64,000 bases of DNA from NCBI RefSeq assembly GCF_016888165.1, contig NZ_JACSWC010000421.1, positions 28,326 to 92,325 of the forward strand, written 5' to 3'. Positions 8,882-17,273 of the stretch are shown here, piece after piece. A program made the position numbers and the translations under genes. This DNA comes from Halomicronema sp. CCY15110. GTDB taxonomy: Bacteria > Cyanobacteriota > Cyanobacteriia > Phormidesmidales > Phormidesmidaceae. How positions within the stretch are numbered: position 1 is the stretch's first letter; every line of letters starts with the position of its first letter. The notes beneath the pieces were generated by a model that did not search any database, was not told the DNA's origin, and was given only the letters and a program-made list of their open reading frames with translations.

Positions 8882-10181
8882 CTCTAATCCTTATACAAAA
8901 AGCTGATTTACTTCAATTGTTCATTCATTAACTGATGGTTATGGGAAAGTGAACGGTCTTAGAAAACAGGCAAACATTATCGGGAATAGTTCAATTGCAA
9001 TGGACTATGGACTTGATTTTACGCAGAGGGTAAGAATTTAGGAGATTTGATACGATGAGCAGACTTACATTTATTCGATTGCATCAAACCTATCCTGTAG
9101 TAATACTGTCTATTGTGCAATTTGAACCTTGTGACTTCAGCTAAAGAGGAATAACTGGCATTGTCGATGCTGTAGTCATCTATGGCAACTCGACTCTTCA
9201 TGATTAGACAAAAATGTCCGGTTTATCATAGCAACATAGTTGCTATTCTCCAATGAAGAGAGAATTTGCGTGCGGGCTTAATCCGTGATCTCTAGTGACC
9301 TGCCAGTAGGCCGAACGATTTTCTGCGCCAAGTTTCCTGACCCTGTTGGGCTGACGCCGCTGACGATTTGACCAACTAGTAGAGGTCGGCGTAAATATAT
9401 CCACTATCGGCGATGGCTAGGGCACCGGGTGCAAGGTTTACGGTTACAGGTGGAGTCCTGCCAAGGGGTAGGAAAACTTCCGCCACCAAGTACTAGGCTA
9501 CATGGTGGCGGCAAGCTGAGGTCTCCAGGCATCATCCAGCATCAAAAAGCTGACCTGTGGTCTCTGGAAACGCGTTTGAGAATGCAATGCCCCTCGTCAA
9601 GTTTGGCCTCCGCTCAAGTCTCGACGCCGGCCGGGTAAGCGCAGTCGAAATCGAGATGCTTGGGGATATAGTTTCGGCGCTGCTCTCCTAATCACGTTTG
9701 ACCTGATGGGTCGTCGGGGCAGTCGCTGAATCTGTCTTTGGATGGCCGAGGTGCCCATTCCAACCGGCCTCCTTTTCCTACCTCCTTTTAACGATGCTTG
9801 GGAATCTCTTTGCTAGCAGATTTTCCTCCACGAAGATGTCTGTTCTGCGCAGGTCGGCGGCGGCTCACACCGTACATCTAAGAGAACCGTCTTGACCCAA
9901 CGGGAATGTGAGCCGCAGGCGGGCACAGGCTTCCCGCGCCACCTTTTATTGAGAGGAGGCAGCGACAGTGAAAGGGGTCGCGATCGCTGCCATCGATTCC
10001 CGATCGCGTTGGTTGGAGACGAAGCGAGCAGACTCGTGGGATTCTAATAAATGTGGTGTGGACTGAGTCTTGAGCACATTAAAGCTGGCACAAGACCAAG
10101 AACCAGCCATAGAGCCAAGGCGTCAAAACGTCGCCAGCCCCGCCCAGCGTGGGCGCTCAAAAAGGCAGTCATACATCAGAG
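8882..10181. other. 1.3-kb stretch without a recognised gene
   Basis: No open frame here has a recognisable motif. The first half (to about 9250) is AT-rich, the second half GC-rich, as if two unrelated pieces were joined. The second half contains a perfect 10-base inverted repeat (9860-9869 and 9907-9916) and a segment near 9626-9655 that resembles a decayed version of the GTCGAAA-type dispersed repeats found elsewhere in the window. It could hold a structured RNA, gene remnants or both. Confidence 0.5.
9860..9916. repeat. Inverted repeat with 37-base loop
   Basis: GCGGCTCACA at 9860-9869 pairs perfectly with TGTGAGCCGC at 9907-9916. No T tract follows, so it is not an obvious intrinsic terminator. 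It may be part of a structured RNA or a decayed mobile end. Confidence 0.4.
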
Positions 10182-10925
10182 ATGAATATCGTCACGCCAA
10201 TGACATTGAACTGGTCTTATTCTTTTCCGCCGCTTTACTCTGGCAAGTTACTCAAACGCTACAAACGGTTCCTGGCTGATATTGAACTGGATAGCGGCGA
10301 AGTGATTACCGCTCACTGCCCCAATACTGGCCCGATGACGGGGGTCTGCCACGTGGGAGGGCGAGTCATGGTGTCGCGGAGTGATAATCCTAAGCGCAAG
10401 CTGGCCTACACCTGGGAACTCACAGAGGTGCACGATAATGAGCCCACTTGGGTGGGAACGAATACGGCTTTGCCCAATCGTGTGATCAAATCGGCCCTGG
10501 AGGCTCGTTTATTTCCCGAGTTAGGTGACTACGGCAAGGTGCGATCAGAAGTGAAATATGGCACCGACGGCAAAAGCCGGATTGACTTTTTACTGGAGAG
10601 CGAGGGCGATCGCTCCATCTATGTTGAGGTCAAAAACACCACTTGGGCCAAGCAAACCCTGGCCTTGTTTCCTGATACGGTCACCACCCGTGGACAAAAG
10701 CATTTGCGGGAAATGACGCAGCTGTTGCCGAGTGCGCGATCGGTCATGCTGTACTTCATCAATCGGGGTGACTGTACGGAATTTGCTCCGGGAGATGATG
10801 CGGATCCGGAATATGGACAACTGCTGCGCCAAGCTCAGACGGCAGGCTTGGAAATTTTGCCCTGTCGATTTGAGATTACCCCTGAAAAAATTCAATATCT
10901 GGGATTGGCTAAACTCGCCTGGTGA
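10182..10925 (+). CDS. sfsA: SfsA family DNA/RNA nuclease
   Basis: 247 residues from ATG 10182; ATG 10200 (241 residues) is almost as plausible, and an upstream GTG at 10149 adds a tail foreign to the family. Family landmarks are clear: LLKRYKRFLADIELDSGE, HCPNTGPMTG, SDNPKRKLAYTWEL, and the nuclease-like core KSRIDFLLE..YVEVKNTTW near residues 130-155. SfsA was named for stimulating sugar fermentation in E. coli; its fold has a PD-(D/E)xK-like core and nuclease activity has been reported for the family. The cellular role in cyanobacteria is unknown. It is monocistronic. Confidence 0.92.
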   Translation: MNIVTPMTLNWSYSFPPLYSGKLLKRYKRFLADIELDSGEVITAHCPNTGPMTGVCHVGGRVMVSRSDNPKRKLAYTWELTEVHDNEPTWVGTNTALPNRVIKSALEARLFPELGDYGKVRSEVKYGTDGKSRIDFLLESEGDRSIYVEVKNTTWAKQTLALFPDTVTTRGQKHLREMTQLLPSARSVMLYFINRGDCTEFAPGDDADPEYGQLLRQAQTAGLEILPCRFEITPEKIQYLGLAKLAW

Positions 10926-11584
10926 GTGGGATCGAGGTCGGATCGTGGATCCGCTCTCAAGGCTTTTGCACAATGCGATCACCTTCTCGTTAACAAAACG
11001 TTACGCTGCTGGTTTTTCTGAGCTCGCCGACTGAAAAAAACGACACTGGGAAGATCTGAGACATGGTTTCCACAGGGTTAATCGACTTTTCCCCAGAATG
11101 AAAGATTTTTCCACAAGTCATCGAACAGCATCCTTGAGATCCGTCGTCAGCGTCCTGAGCGAATCTGGAGTTTTCCACAACCTCATACAGCTAGAGCAGC
11201 AGTTTGCTATCGCGCAAAAATTCCAAAAAAACGGGGCAAAGTCGCTTGACATGGTAAATCTTAAGAAAAACAAAAGAGCCGACAATACAGATGTTTCGTT
11301 GACACATCTACCCCCCCGTAGCGCACAATGTAGCGACCAGCAAATGAGTGCTGGAAACTCCACCTATGTTTAGAGGCAAATTTGTCTCGATGCATAGACA
11401 GCGAGCAACAGTTGAATGGTGAGACTCGACAATTTTTTGATGGAATTCTGAGTCTTACTTTTAGAAGCCTTCTGGGACATCTACAGCACAGATCCATGGC
11501 CGCGAAAGCTCGTCGCTGCTCTGATTTTTTCTTGTGATTTTCCGTTTCTTAGAGATATCCCCTTTGACAATTAGGAGTTATAGA
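10926..11584. other. Gene-free stretch with a cluster of DnaA-box-like sites
   Basis: About 660 bases. TTTTCCACA occurs exactly at 11107-11115 and 11171-11179, with near matches GTTTCCACA (11066-11074) and TTTTCCCCA (11087-11095), all in the same orientation. TTTTCCACA is the DnaA-box form reported for cyanobacteria. The following 11210-11290 is A-rich. Two more exact copies lie inside the next minus-strand gene (12120-12128, 12132-12140). No dnaA or dnaN gene is present in the window. Small open frames here do not look coding. Confidence 0.45.
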
Positions 11585-11785
11585 ATGTATCGCCGCATTA
11601 GCATGCTTTCCGAAATCCCTGAAGATTTGCATGATTCCCTATCTGTTTTCTTGGAAAAACATCCGGACTGGGATCAGGATCGGGTATTTTCGGCAGCGAT
11701 TTCTCTGTTTCTCTTGCAGAATGGCAAGCGTGATAGTGCGACTTCTCGAATATATTTGGATACTTTGTTTGATGTTGCTGCGTGA
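11585..11785 (+). CDS. DUF2811 family small protein
   Basis: 66 residues. Start at ATG 11585, preceded by TAGGAG with proper spacing; a longer frame upstream lacks any ribosome site. The segment SEIPEDLHDSLSVFLEKHPD followed by WDQDRVFSAAISLFLLQNG and a closing YLDTLF matches the cyanobacterial DUF2811 family, small soluble helical proteins of unknown function. Cyanobacterial genomes often have two or more paralogs. It is a single gene on the plus strand next to the DnaA-box-like cluster. Confidence 0.8.
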   Translation: MYRRISMLSEIPEDLHDSLSVFLEKHPDWDQDRVFSAAISLFLLQNGKRDSATSRIYLDTLFDVAA

Positions 11786-11911
11786 TCGGTTTTTAGGGTG
11801 ATCAATAGTGCTCTCAGTATTTTATCCCGCTAGGTGTGACGTGGTTGGAATGCTGAGAGCTGCACGACATTTGGAAAGTCTGACTGATGCCGTTTATTAG
11901 ATACTCTGATG

Positions 11912-12859
11912 TCAAAAATTGTTTGATGATAATGCTGGAGATTGTAGAGACTGCATGATCGCTGTGGCGACTCCGGTCAGGTCGTGAATGGGGTGAAAGT
12001 CTTGAGCATTTGGCCCGATCGCAATTAACGGTACCGCATTTAGGGTGTGTCGTTTAGTCGTCAAATTTTCGACGTTGCCGTGGTCACTGGTGATGACTAG
12101 GGTGACGTTGGTGGGCAAGTTTTCCACAAGCTTTTCCACACACTGATCGACTCGCTGTAAGACCGCGATCGCGGCTCCCCAATCTTGGCGATGCCCAGCG
12201 TAGTCTGGCAGGAAGCATTCAAATAGGGTGAAGGTATGACGTCCTCCCAGGGCCGCTAACCGTTGTCCGGCGACGGCGGGGCTAATCGGCGGAGCGGTAA
12301 TGATGCCTCGGGCGGCGGCTAGTTCTCCGGTGATGTCCCAAAAGATGGCCTGTTCCTGCTCATACTCGCTTTGCATCCGAAAGGGCAATTGCGCCGTGAG
12401 ATTCACCAGCGTCCCTACGGCGTAACGAATGCGGCGTTGAGCGATCGCTTCAAAATAGGCGGGCGAGTACAGGTTCGCCAGGGTGGCCGTACCGCCCAAC
12501 TGCATGACCTGACGAAATAGGCTGTGAGCTTCGATGAGCTGGCGCAAAGAACCATTGGCAAACCCCGATTGATGATGCCCCCGAAATTTTGCGGCATTCA
12601 TGCCGGTGTAAAGGGTCGTCTGCCCCGTGGCACTCTGCGGTAAGCCGGGAATGCCCAGCCGGGCATCAATGGGTTTTGCCAGTACCTGGGGTTGACGCAC
12701 CGATAACTCCCGCACCAGTGGACTCCCCAACAATTGACTGAGAAAGGGTGTGTGTTCTGGAATGGCGAGGGGATTATCGGTGGCGCGATCGCCCAACCCC
12801 ACCCCATCGAGAAAGAGCAGGATAAATTGCGGGCGATCAGGCGGCAGCGACGGCTTCAT
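11912..12859 (-). CDS. Alkaline-phosphatase-fold metalloenzyme (iPGM-like)
   Basis: 315 residues. The N-terminal FILLFLDGVGLG carries the first metal-binding Asp, and the C-terminal VITSDHGNVENLTTKRHT carries the DHGN..H metal cluster of the alkaline phosphatase / cofactor-independent phosphoglycerate mutase superfamily. The fragment LPQSATGQTTLYTGMNA supplies the nucleophile-region Ser/Thr. It is much shorter than true iPGM (about 510 residues) and lacks the inserted transferase domain, so it is a stand-alone phosphatase/phosphomutase-like protein of unknown substrate. Two exact TTTTCCACA sequences occur within it (12120-12140). Confidence 0.75.
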   Translation of the reverse strand: MKPSLPPDRPQFILLFLDGVGLGDRATDNPLAIPEHTPFLSQLLGSPLVRELSVRQPQVLAKPIDARLGIPGLPQSATGQTTLYTGMNAAKFRGHHQSGFANGSLRQLIEAHSLFRQVMQLGGTATLANLYSPAYFEAIAQRRIRYAVGTLVNLTAQLPFRMQSEYEQEQAIFWDITGELAAARGIITAPPISPAVAGQRLAALGGRHTFTLFECFLPDYAGHRQDWGAAIAVLQRVDQCVEKLVENLPTNVTLVITSDHGNVENLTTKRHTLNAVPLIAIGPNAQDFHPIHDLTGVATAIMQSLQSPALSSNNF

Positions 12860-12998
12860 AGACGGATCAGCTTACAGACAAGATTCGCGACTGTTCCCGC
12901 GATCCCAGGCCGAGCCGATTGATCGAGGTGGCCGCAAATCCGGCCTCGGATGAGTCCTGAGTGTAGCAGGCACGCTTGCCTTGCTGGGGGCGGCACCG

Positions 12999-14531
12999 TC
13001 AACTGTCTTCTGGAGTCTGTTCGGGAATCACGCTGGAAAACGATCGCGGCAGCTTGTCTAAGCTCTCCACGGAGTCCAGTTCGTCGCCCGCCGCCGCCCC
13101 CAAATCCTTGAACTTGCGGGCGGTGACGAGCACTCGCGATTCTAGCGACCCGACGACTTTGTTAAAGGCATCCACACTGCTATCGAGGCCCCGGCGGAGC
13201 TTGGTCATATGGCTGATGAGGGTGTGGGTGCGATCGTACATTTCTTTGCCCAGGTTGCTGATTTGTTGGGCGTTTTCGGCGAGTTTTTCTTGACGCCAGC
13301 CATAGGCTACCGCTTTCAGCAGGGCAATCAGCGTGGTGGGCGTGGCGAGAATCACCCGCTGATCGACGCCAAATTCGATCAGGCCGGGGTCTTGTTCTAG
13401 CGCGGCGCTAAAGAAGGTTTCGCCGGGCAAAAAGAGCACCACAAATTCCGGTACGGTTTGAAACTGATCCCAATAGCTTTTGCTGCCGAGCTGGGTCAGG
13501 TGGGTGCGAATTTGGCGGGCGTGATGCTGCAAGCGATCGCGCTTGGCGGCTCCGTCCGTGACCTCCAGCGCTTCCAAATACGCCTGTAGGGGGGCCTTGG
13601 AATCCACAATGATGTGGCGCTGATTCGGCAGTTGAATCACCATGTCGGGCCGCAGCTTGCCGTTTTCCGTATCCACCGATGCCTGCTGGTAGAAGTCGCA
13701 GTATTCCACCATGCCCGCCATTTCCACCACCCGCTGGAGCTGAATCTCGCCCCAGCGTCCCCGCACGGTGGGCGATCGCAGCGCTTTGACCAAGTTCGCC
13801 GTTTCCCCCTGGAGCTGGGTTTGCGCCACTGCCAGGGATTTCACCTGTTCCGTCAGGGTGCTGTAGGCGGCGGTGCGGGCGGTTTCGAGTTCTTTCAGAT
13901 GGGTGTTGACCTGTTGCAGTGAGCTTTGTAGCGGATTGACCAAGGACGCGATCGCCGCTTGCCGCTGCCCCAAATCGCCCTGGGCCTGACTCTGGAATTT
14001 GGCTAGCAGGGTTTCCGCCAACTGCATAAAGGACTGCGAGTTTTGCTGAAGCGCCTCGGCTGATAACGCCTTGAAGGTGTCGCCTAATCGCTGCTGGGCT
14101 TGGTTAAGCAGTGTCTGCTTTTCTTGGGAGAGGGCTTGTTCTTGCTGCAAGCGGGTTTGCACTTCTGACAGGTGCGATCGCGCGGTGACGTATTGCCCCT
14201 GGAGCTGCTGGAGTTGGGTTTCGCGTTCCTGGAGCTGCTGTTTGATTTGCGTGACCTGGTCGAGTTGGGCTTCAGCCGTGGCCCGTTGGGTCGCCTCCTG
14301 TTGCCACCCGCGCTGCATGGCTTCTAGCTGCCGCTCCCGCTCTTGGAGGCGGGTTTGCAAATCTTGAATTTGGCGGTCTTGCTGTTGCAGGCGTTCGTAG
14401 GTGCTGGCGCGATCGGCCACCACATCCGCTTTGGCCTGGGCGCGAATGGTCTGAATGCGCGTTTGCCACCAGAGCGCCGCGATCGCACTCCCAAACCCCA
14501 CCCCCACGAGCCCCCAAATGAATCCTTGCAC
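12999..14531 (-). CDS. rmuC: RmuC family protein (DNA recombination-associated)
   Basis: 510 residues from GTG 14531, chosen because GGGAAG lies six bases upstream and the first residues then enter the membrane helix directly ([19 protein letters not shown]); a TTG at 14588 would add 19 residues. After the single TM comes a Gln/Glu-rich coiled coil of about 130 residues, then the RmuC domain with the family segments [39 protein letters not shown] and [16 protein letters not shown]. RmuC limits recombination at inverted repeats in E. coli; the domain is distantly nuclease-like. Convergent or divergent neighbours are unrelated. Confidence 0.92.
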   Translation of the reverse strand: MQGFIWGLVGVGFGSAIAALWWQTRIQTIRAQAKADVVADRASTYERLQQQDRQIQDLQTRLQERERQLEAMQRGWQQEATQRATAEAQLDQVTQIKQQLQERETQLQQLQGQYVTARSHLSEVQTRLQQEQALSQEKQTLLNQAQQRLGDTFKALSAEALQQNSQSFMQLAETLLAKFQSQAQGDLGQRQAAIASLVNPLQSSLQQVNTHLKELETARTAAYSTLTEQVKSLAVAQTQLQGETANLVKALRSPTVRGRWGEIQLQRVVEMAGMVEYCDFYQQASVDTENGKLRPDMVIQLPNQRHIIVDSKAPLQAYLEALEVTDGAAKRDRLQHHARQIRTHLTQLGSKSYWDQFQTVPEFVVLFLPGETFFSAALEQDPGLIEFGVDQRVILATPTTLIALLKAVAYGWRQEKLAENAQQISNLGKEMYDRTHTLISHMTKLRRGLDSSVDAFNKVVGSLESRVLVTARKFKDLGAAAGDELDSVESLDKLPRSFSSVIPEQTPEDS

Positions 14532-14631
14532 TGCCTGCTTCCCAGAATCAAGTGCCCCCAAGGTAGCAACATTTGTACTAATTCTCAATGAGCCCCGACA
14601 AAAGTGCTGAGCACTGTCATTGACTCCATGC

Positions 14632-15492
14632 CTACTGAGCAGTTCTGGAGTGCAGGGTCGAACCGATACTTGCCGAACTCACCAATACCATCGCGACCAC
14701 CATTCTGAAGCTCAACTGCTCGCCCAAAATAATCAAGCCAATACAGGAGGCGACGGCGGGTTCCACGCTCATTAGCACGCCAAACACCTTGACGGGAAGC
14801 TGACGGAGGGCCGACATTTCTAAGGAATAGGGCAGCGCCGACGACAACACGGCAACCAACAGCCCCATCATCAACACGTAGGGATTCAGCAGGTTAGTGC
14901 CCTCGGCGGCGATGCCAAAGGGCACGATCGCGATCGCCCCCGCCGTCATCGCCATAGCCACCCCTTCAGAGCCGGGAAAGACTTTCCCCACTCTGGCCGA
15001 CAGGAGAATGTAAGCAGCCCAACAGCTCCCCGCAATCAATGCCAGCAGCACCCCGATAGGATGTAGCGATGCGCCCCCGACCGGCGCTAGCAACACCACC
15101 CCGGTGGCGGCCAGCATGACCCAGAGCCAATCCGCCCCTCGTCGCGAGTGGGCTAAGGCCACGCCCAACGGCCCGATAAACTCCAGCGTGACAGCCGCAC
15201 CAATGGGAATGTAAGCGATCGCGTGATATAAACACGCATTCATCACCCCCATCGAGAGGCCCAGCAGGGCGAGCAAGCGATATTCTTGCCAGGAGTGATG
15301 TCGCCACTGGGGCCGGAACAAAATGACCAACACCAACGCCCCCAGGCCCAATCGCAGACTGACCATGCCAAAGGGACTGACTTGGTCAAACAGGCTTTTG
15401 GCGATCGCGGCTCCTGAGTGAATGGATGCCATCGCCAAAAACAGCATCAGAATCGGCGATCGCCAGTTTTGTTGAGTCGTCAGTTGCGCCAC
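14632..15492 (-). CDS. EamA family transporter (RhtA/YdcZ-type exporter)
   Basis: 286 residues from GTG 15492, picked because a perfect GGAGG sits five bases before it; a longer frame reaches 15561 without a ribosome site. About ten hydrophobic helices in two EamA repeats are visible (for example [49 protein letters not shown]). The [20 protein letters not shown] segment is typical of the RhtA threonine/homoserine exporter subgroup. Probably exports an amino acid or related metabolite through the plasma membrane; substrate unproven. Confidence 0.85.
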   Translation of the reverse strand: MAQLTTQQNWRSPILMLFLAMASIHSGAAIAKSLFDQVSPFGMVSLRLGLGALVLVILFRPQWRHHSWQEYRLLALLGLSMGVMNACLYHAIAYIPIGAAVTLEFIGPLGVALAHSRRGADWLWVMLAATGVVLLAPVGGASLHPIGVLLALIAGSCWAAYILLSARVGKVFPGSEGVAMAMTAGAIAIVPFGIAAEGTNLLNPYVLMMGLLVAVLSSALPYSLEMSALRQLPVKVFGVLMSVEPAVASCIGLIILGEQLSFRMVVAMVLVSSASIGSTLHSRTAQ

Positions 15493-15704
15493 ACAGTCCT
15501 CCGAAATTTGGGTTGAAGCGTCTCTGCACAGTACCGCACCCGTCTGACCAACATCTAGCAAAGAACGATATGGGCTCTATGAGCCGCTTTCATGACGAAT
15601 GCTCCCGTTTGCCGGAGGCGTCTCAGCAACCAGCAGTGCCGCACTGTAAACTTATTTAAAGAAGGGCGCAGTCTGGCGCTACTGATTTCTCAGGAGGCTG
15701 CTTG

Positions 15705-16592
15705 ATGTCTGTTGCGACTGCTGTCACCGTTATGGATTGCACCTGGCCCTGGCAAGGCTTTCCCATTCGCTATCAAAAGGCGGGCATGGCGGGGGCTCCG
15801 CTGCTACTGATTCATGGATTTGGTGCTTCCAGCGACCACTGGCGCAAGAATATCCCTGAGCTGGCAGAAACGAACCGCGTTTATGCGATCGACCTGATCG
15901 GCTTTGGCAAATCGGTGAAGCCCTATCCCGGCGACCCTGTTCCCTACACGTTTGAAACTTGGGGCCAATTAGTGGTGGATTTCTGCCGCGAGGTGATTGG
16001 CGAACCCGCTTTTTTGATCGGCAACTCCATTGGCTGCGTCGTGGCCCTGCAAGCTGCCGTGATGGCCCCCGACCAAGCACGGGGCGTGGCGATGCTCGAC
16101 TGTTCTCTCCGCCTCCTGCACGATCGCAAACGCGCCACCCTGCCCTGGTATCGCAGTGCCCCGACCCCTCTCTTTCAAGCCCTGTTAGGATTTCGACCCT
16201 TCGGACAGTTCTTTTTTTCGCGACTGGCGCGGCCCAAGTTTGTGCGCAATGTGCTGAAGCAGGCCTACGGGCGTGAAGAGGCCGTCACCGATGAACTCGT
16301 CAACATTTTGATTGAACCGTCGAAGGACGAAGGGGCAGCGGACGTGTTTCTGGCCTTTGTCCGCTATTCCCAAGGGCCGTTAGCGGAAGATCTGCTGCCG
16401 CAAATGCAGTGCCCGGTACTGGTCATCTGGGGCAACGCCGACCCTTGGGAACCGATAGAACTCGGTCGCGCCTACGCTGACTACCCTGCCGTCGAAGAAT
16501 TCATTGAGTTGGACGGCATCGGTCACTGTCCCCAAGACGAAGCGCCAGAACTGGTGAATCCGGCCCTGAGAGACTGGGTGGCAAAACACTGA
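15705..16592 (+). CDS. Alpha/beta hydrolase (pheophytinase/chlorophyll dephytylase-like)
   Basis: 295 residues from ATG 15705, which has AGGAGG seven bases upstream. The fold is marked by the oxyanion motif HGFGAS (His37), nucleophile elbow GNSIG (Ser108), acid region PVLVIWGNADPWEP and catalytic His in GIGHCPQDE. The stretch DPWEPIELGRAYADYP closely recalls plant pheophytinase and the related cyanobacterial esterases, some of which remove phytol from chlorophyll derivatives. A role in chlorophyll turnover is therefore plausible but is inference; other ester substrates are possible. Monocistronic. Confidence 0.85.
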   Translation: MSVATAVTVMDCTWPWQGFPIRYQKAGMAGAPLLLIHGFGASSDHWRKNIPELAETNRVYAIDLIGFGKSVKPYPGDPVPYTFETWGQLVVDFCREVIGEPAFLIGNSIGCVVALQAAVMAPDQARGVAMLDCSLRLLHDRKRATLPWYRSAPTPLFQALLGFRPFGQFFFSRLARPKFVRNVLKQAYGREEAVTDELVNILIEPSKDEGAADVFLAFVRYSQGPLAEDLLPQMQCPVLVIWGNADPWEPIELGRAYADYPAVEEFIELDGIGHCPQDEAPELVNPALRDWVAKH

Positions 16593-16832
16593 GGTTGGCG
16601 GCCTGGTGGTTACTGGTCACTGATGTCGCATGAGAGAACTGATTCATTTGCCCACTTGCCGACCGAATGAAGTGCTCACTATGGATGCAAATTCCACTCA
16701 ACTTGCCCGAAAGTGCCTTTTCGGGGTTACGCAGCATCCCTGATAAGTTTGGGCAAAAATTGCTGATTACTGCTGGGGTGAAATTGCATGAGATGCGCAT
16801 GATCACGCAATCCAAGGCAGCAGCGATTTTCT

Positions 16833-17105
16833 CTAGGAATGACAGTTTTCTTCATCGGTTGATTCCCGTTGTTGTGAGGCTAATCGCATAACCGGAACGA
16901 GGACGTTAATTAATCCCGCGATCGCTCCAATCACCGTTGCTACCGCCACAATGACACAGGCTGTTGCCAAAATAATCTCGGTCGGACTGGTGCCGTACTG
17001 CATCCAAGCCGACGGGGGTTCTACCGGAGGAGGTGACACGATCATCAATTCGGCACGAGTTGTATCTGATTGAGATGGGTTGGTGTTGAAATCGGTTGTG
17101 TTCAT
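16833..17105 (-). CDS. Small single-pass membrane protein, unknown
   Basis: 90 residues from ATG 17105, preceded by AAAAAAGGAAACGCTA (a good ribosome site); a longer frame upstream is not needed. Residues 1-38 are polar, Thr/Ser/Pro-rich (PPPVEPPSAWMQYG); residues about 42-72 form one long hydrophobic segment (IILATACVIVAVATVIGAIAGLINVL broken here at its centre is a single helix with a Gly-rich end); the tail is charged. The protein is not recognised. It is divergent from the HTH-STAND gene with 168 bases between starts, the geometry of a shared control region. Confidence 0.6.
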   Translation of the reverse strand: MNTTDFNTNPSQSDTTRAELMIVSPPPVEPPSAWMQYGTSPTEIILATACVIVAVATVIGAIAGLINVLVPVMRLASQQRESTDEENCHS

Positions 17106-17156
17106 TAGCGTTTCCTTTTTTCGATTTGCCGATGAACACAAGGTAAGCCAATTGCT

Positions 17157-17220
17157 TCGGACACTTAAGGACAGAAACGGAGAGATAAAAAGTTTCGCTA
17201 ACTGTCCGTTCCCTAAGGAC
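17157..17220. promoter_or_regulatory. Possible operator repeats between divergent genes
   Basis: In the 168-base gap between the small membrane protein and the HTH-STAND gene, TAAGGAC occurs twice in direct orientation (17166-17172 and 17214-17220), and GGACAG (17169-17174) is complementary to CTGTCC (17202-17207). The spacing and the presence of an HTH domain in the downstream protein make autoregulation conceivable. The repeats are short and could be chance. Confidence 0.25.
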
Positions 17221-17273
17221 TCTTGCGGAAACGTGAGCTAGCTTAGGGGTATCATTTGCAGCTTGACTGAAAC

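Noticed and set aside
11098..11373. 91-residue frame in the DnaA-box region
   Set aside because: No ribosome site and residue composition typical of random AT-rich DNA.
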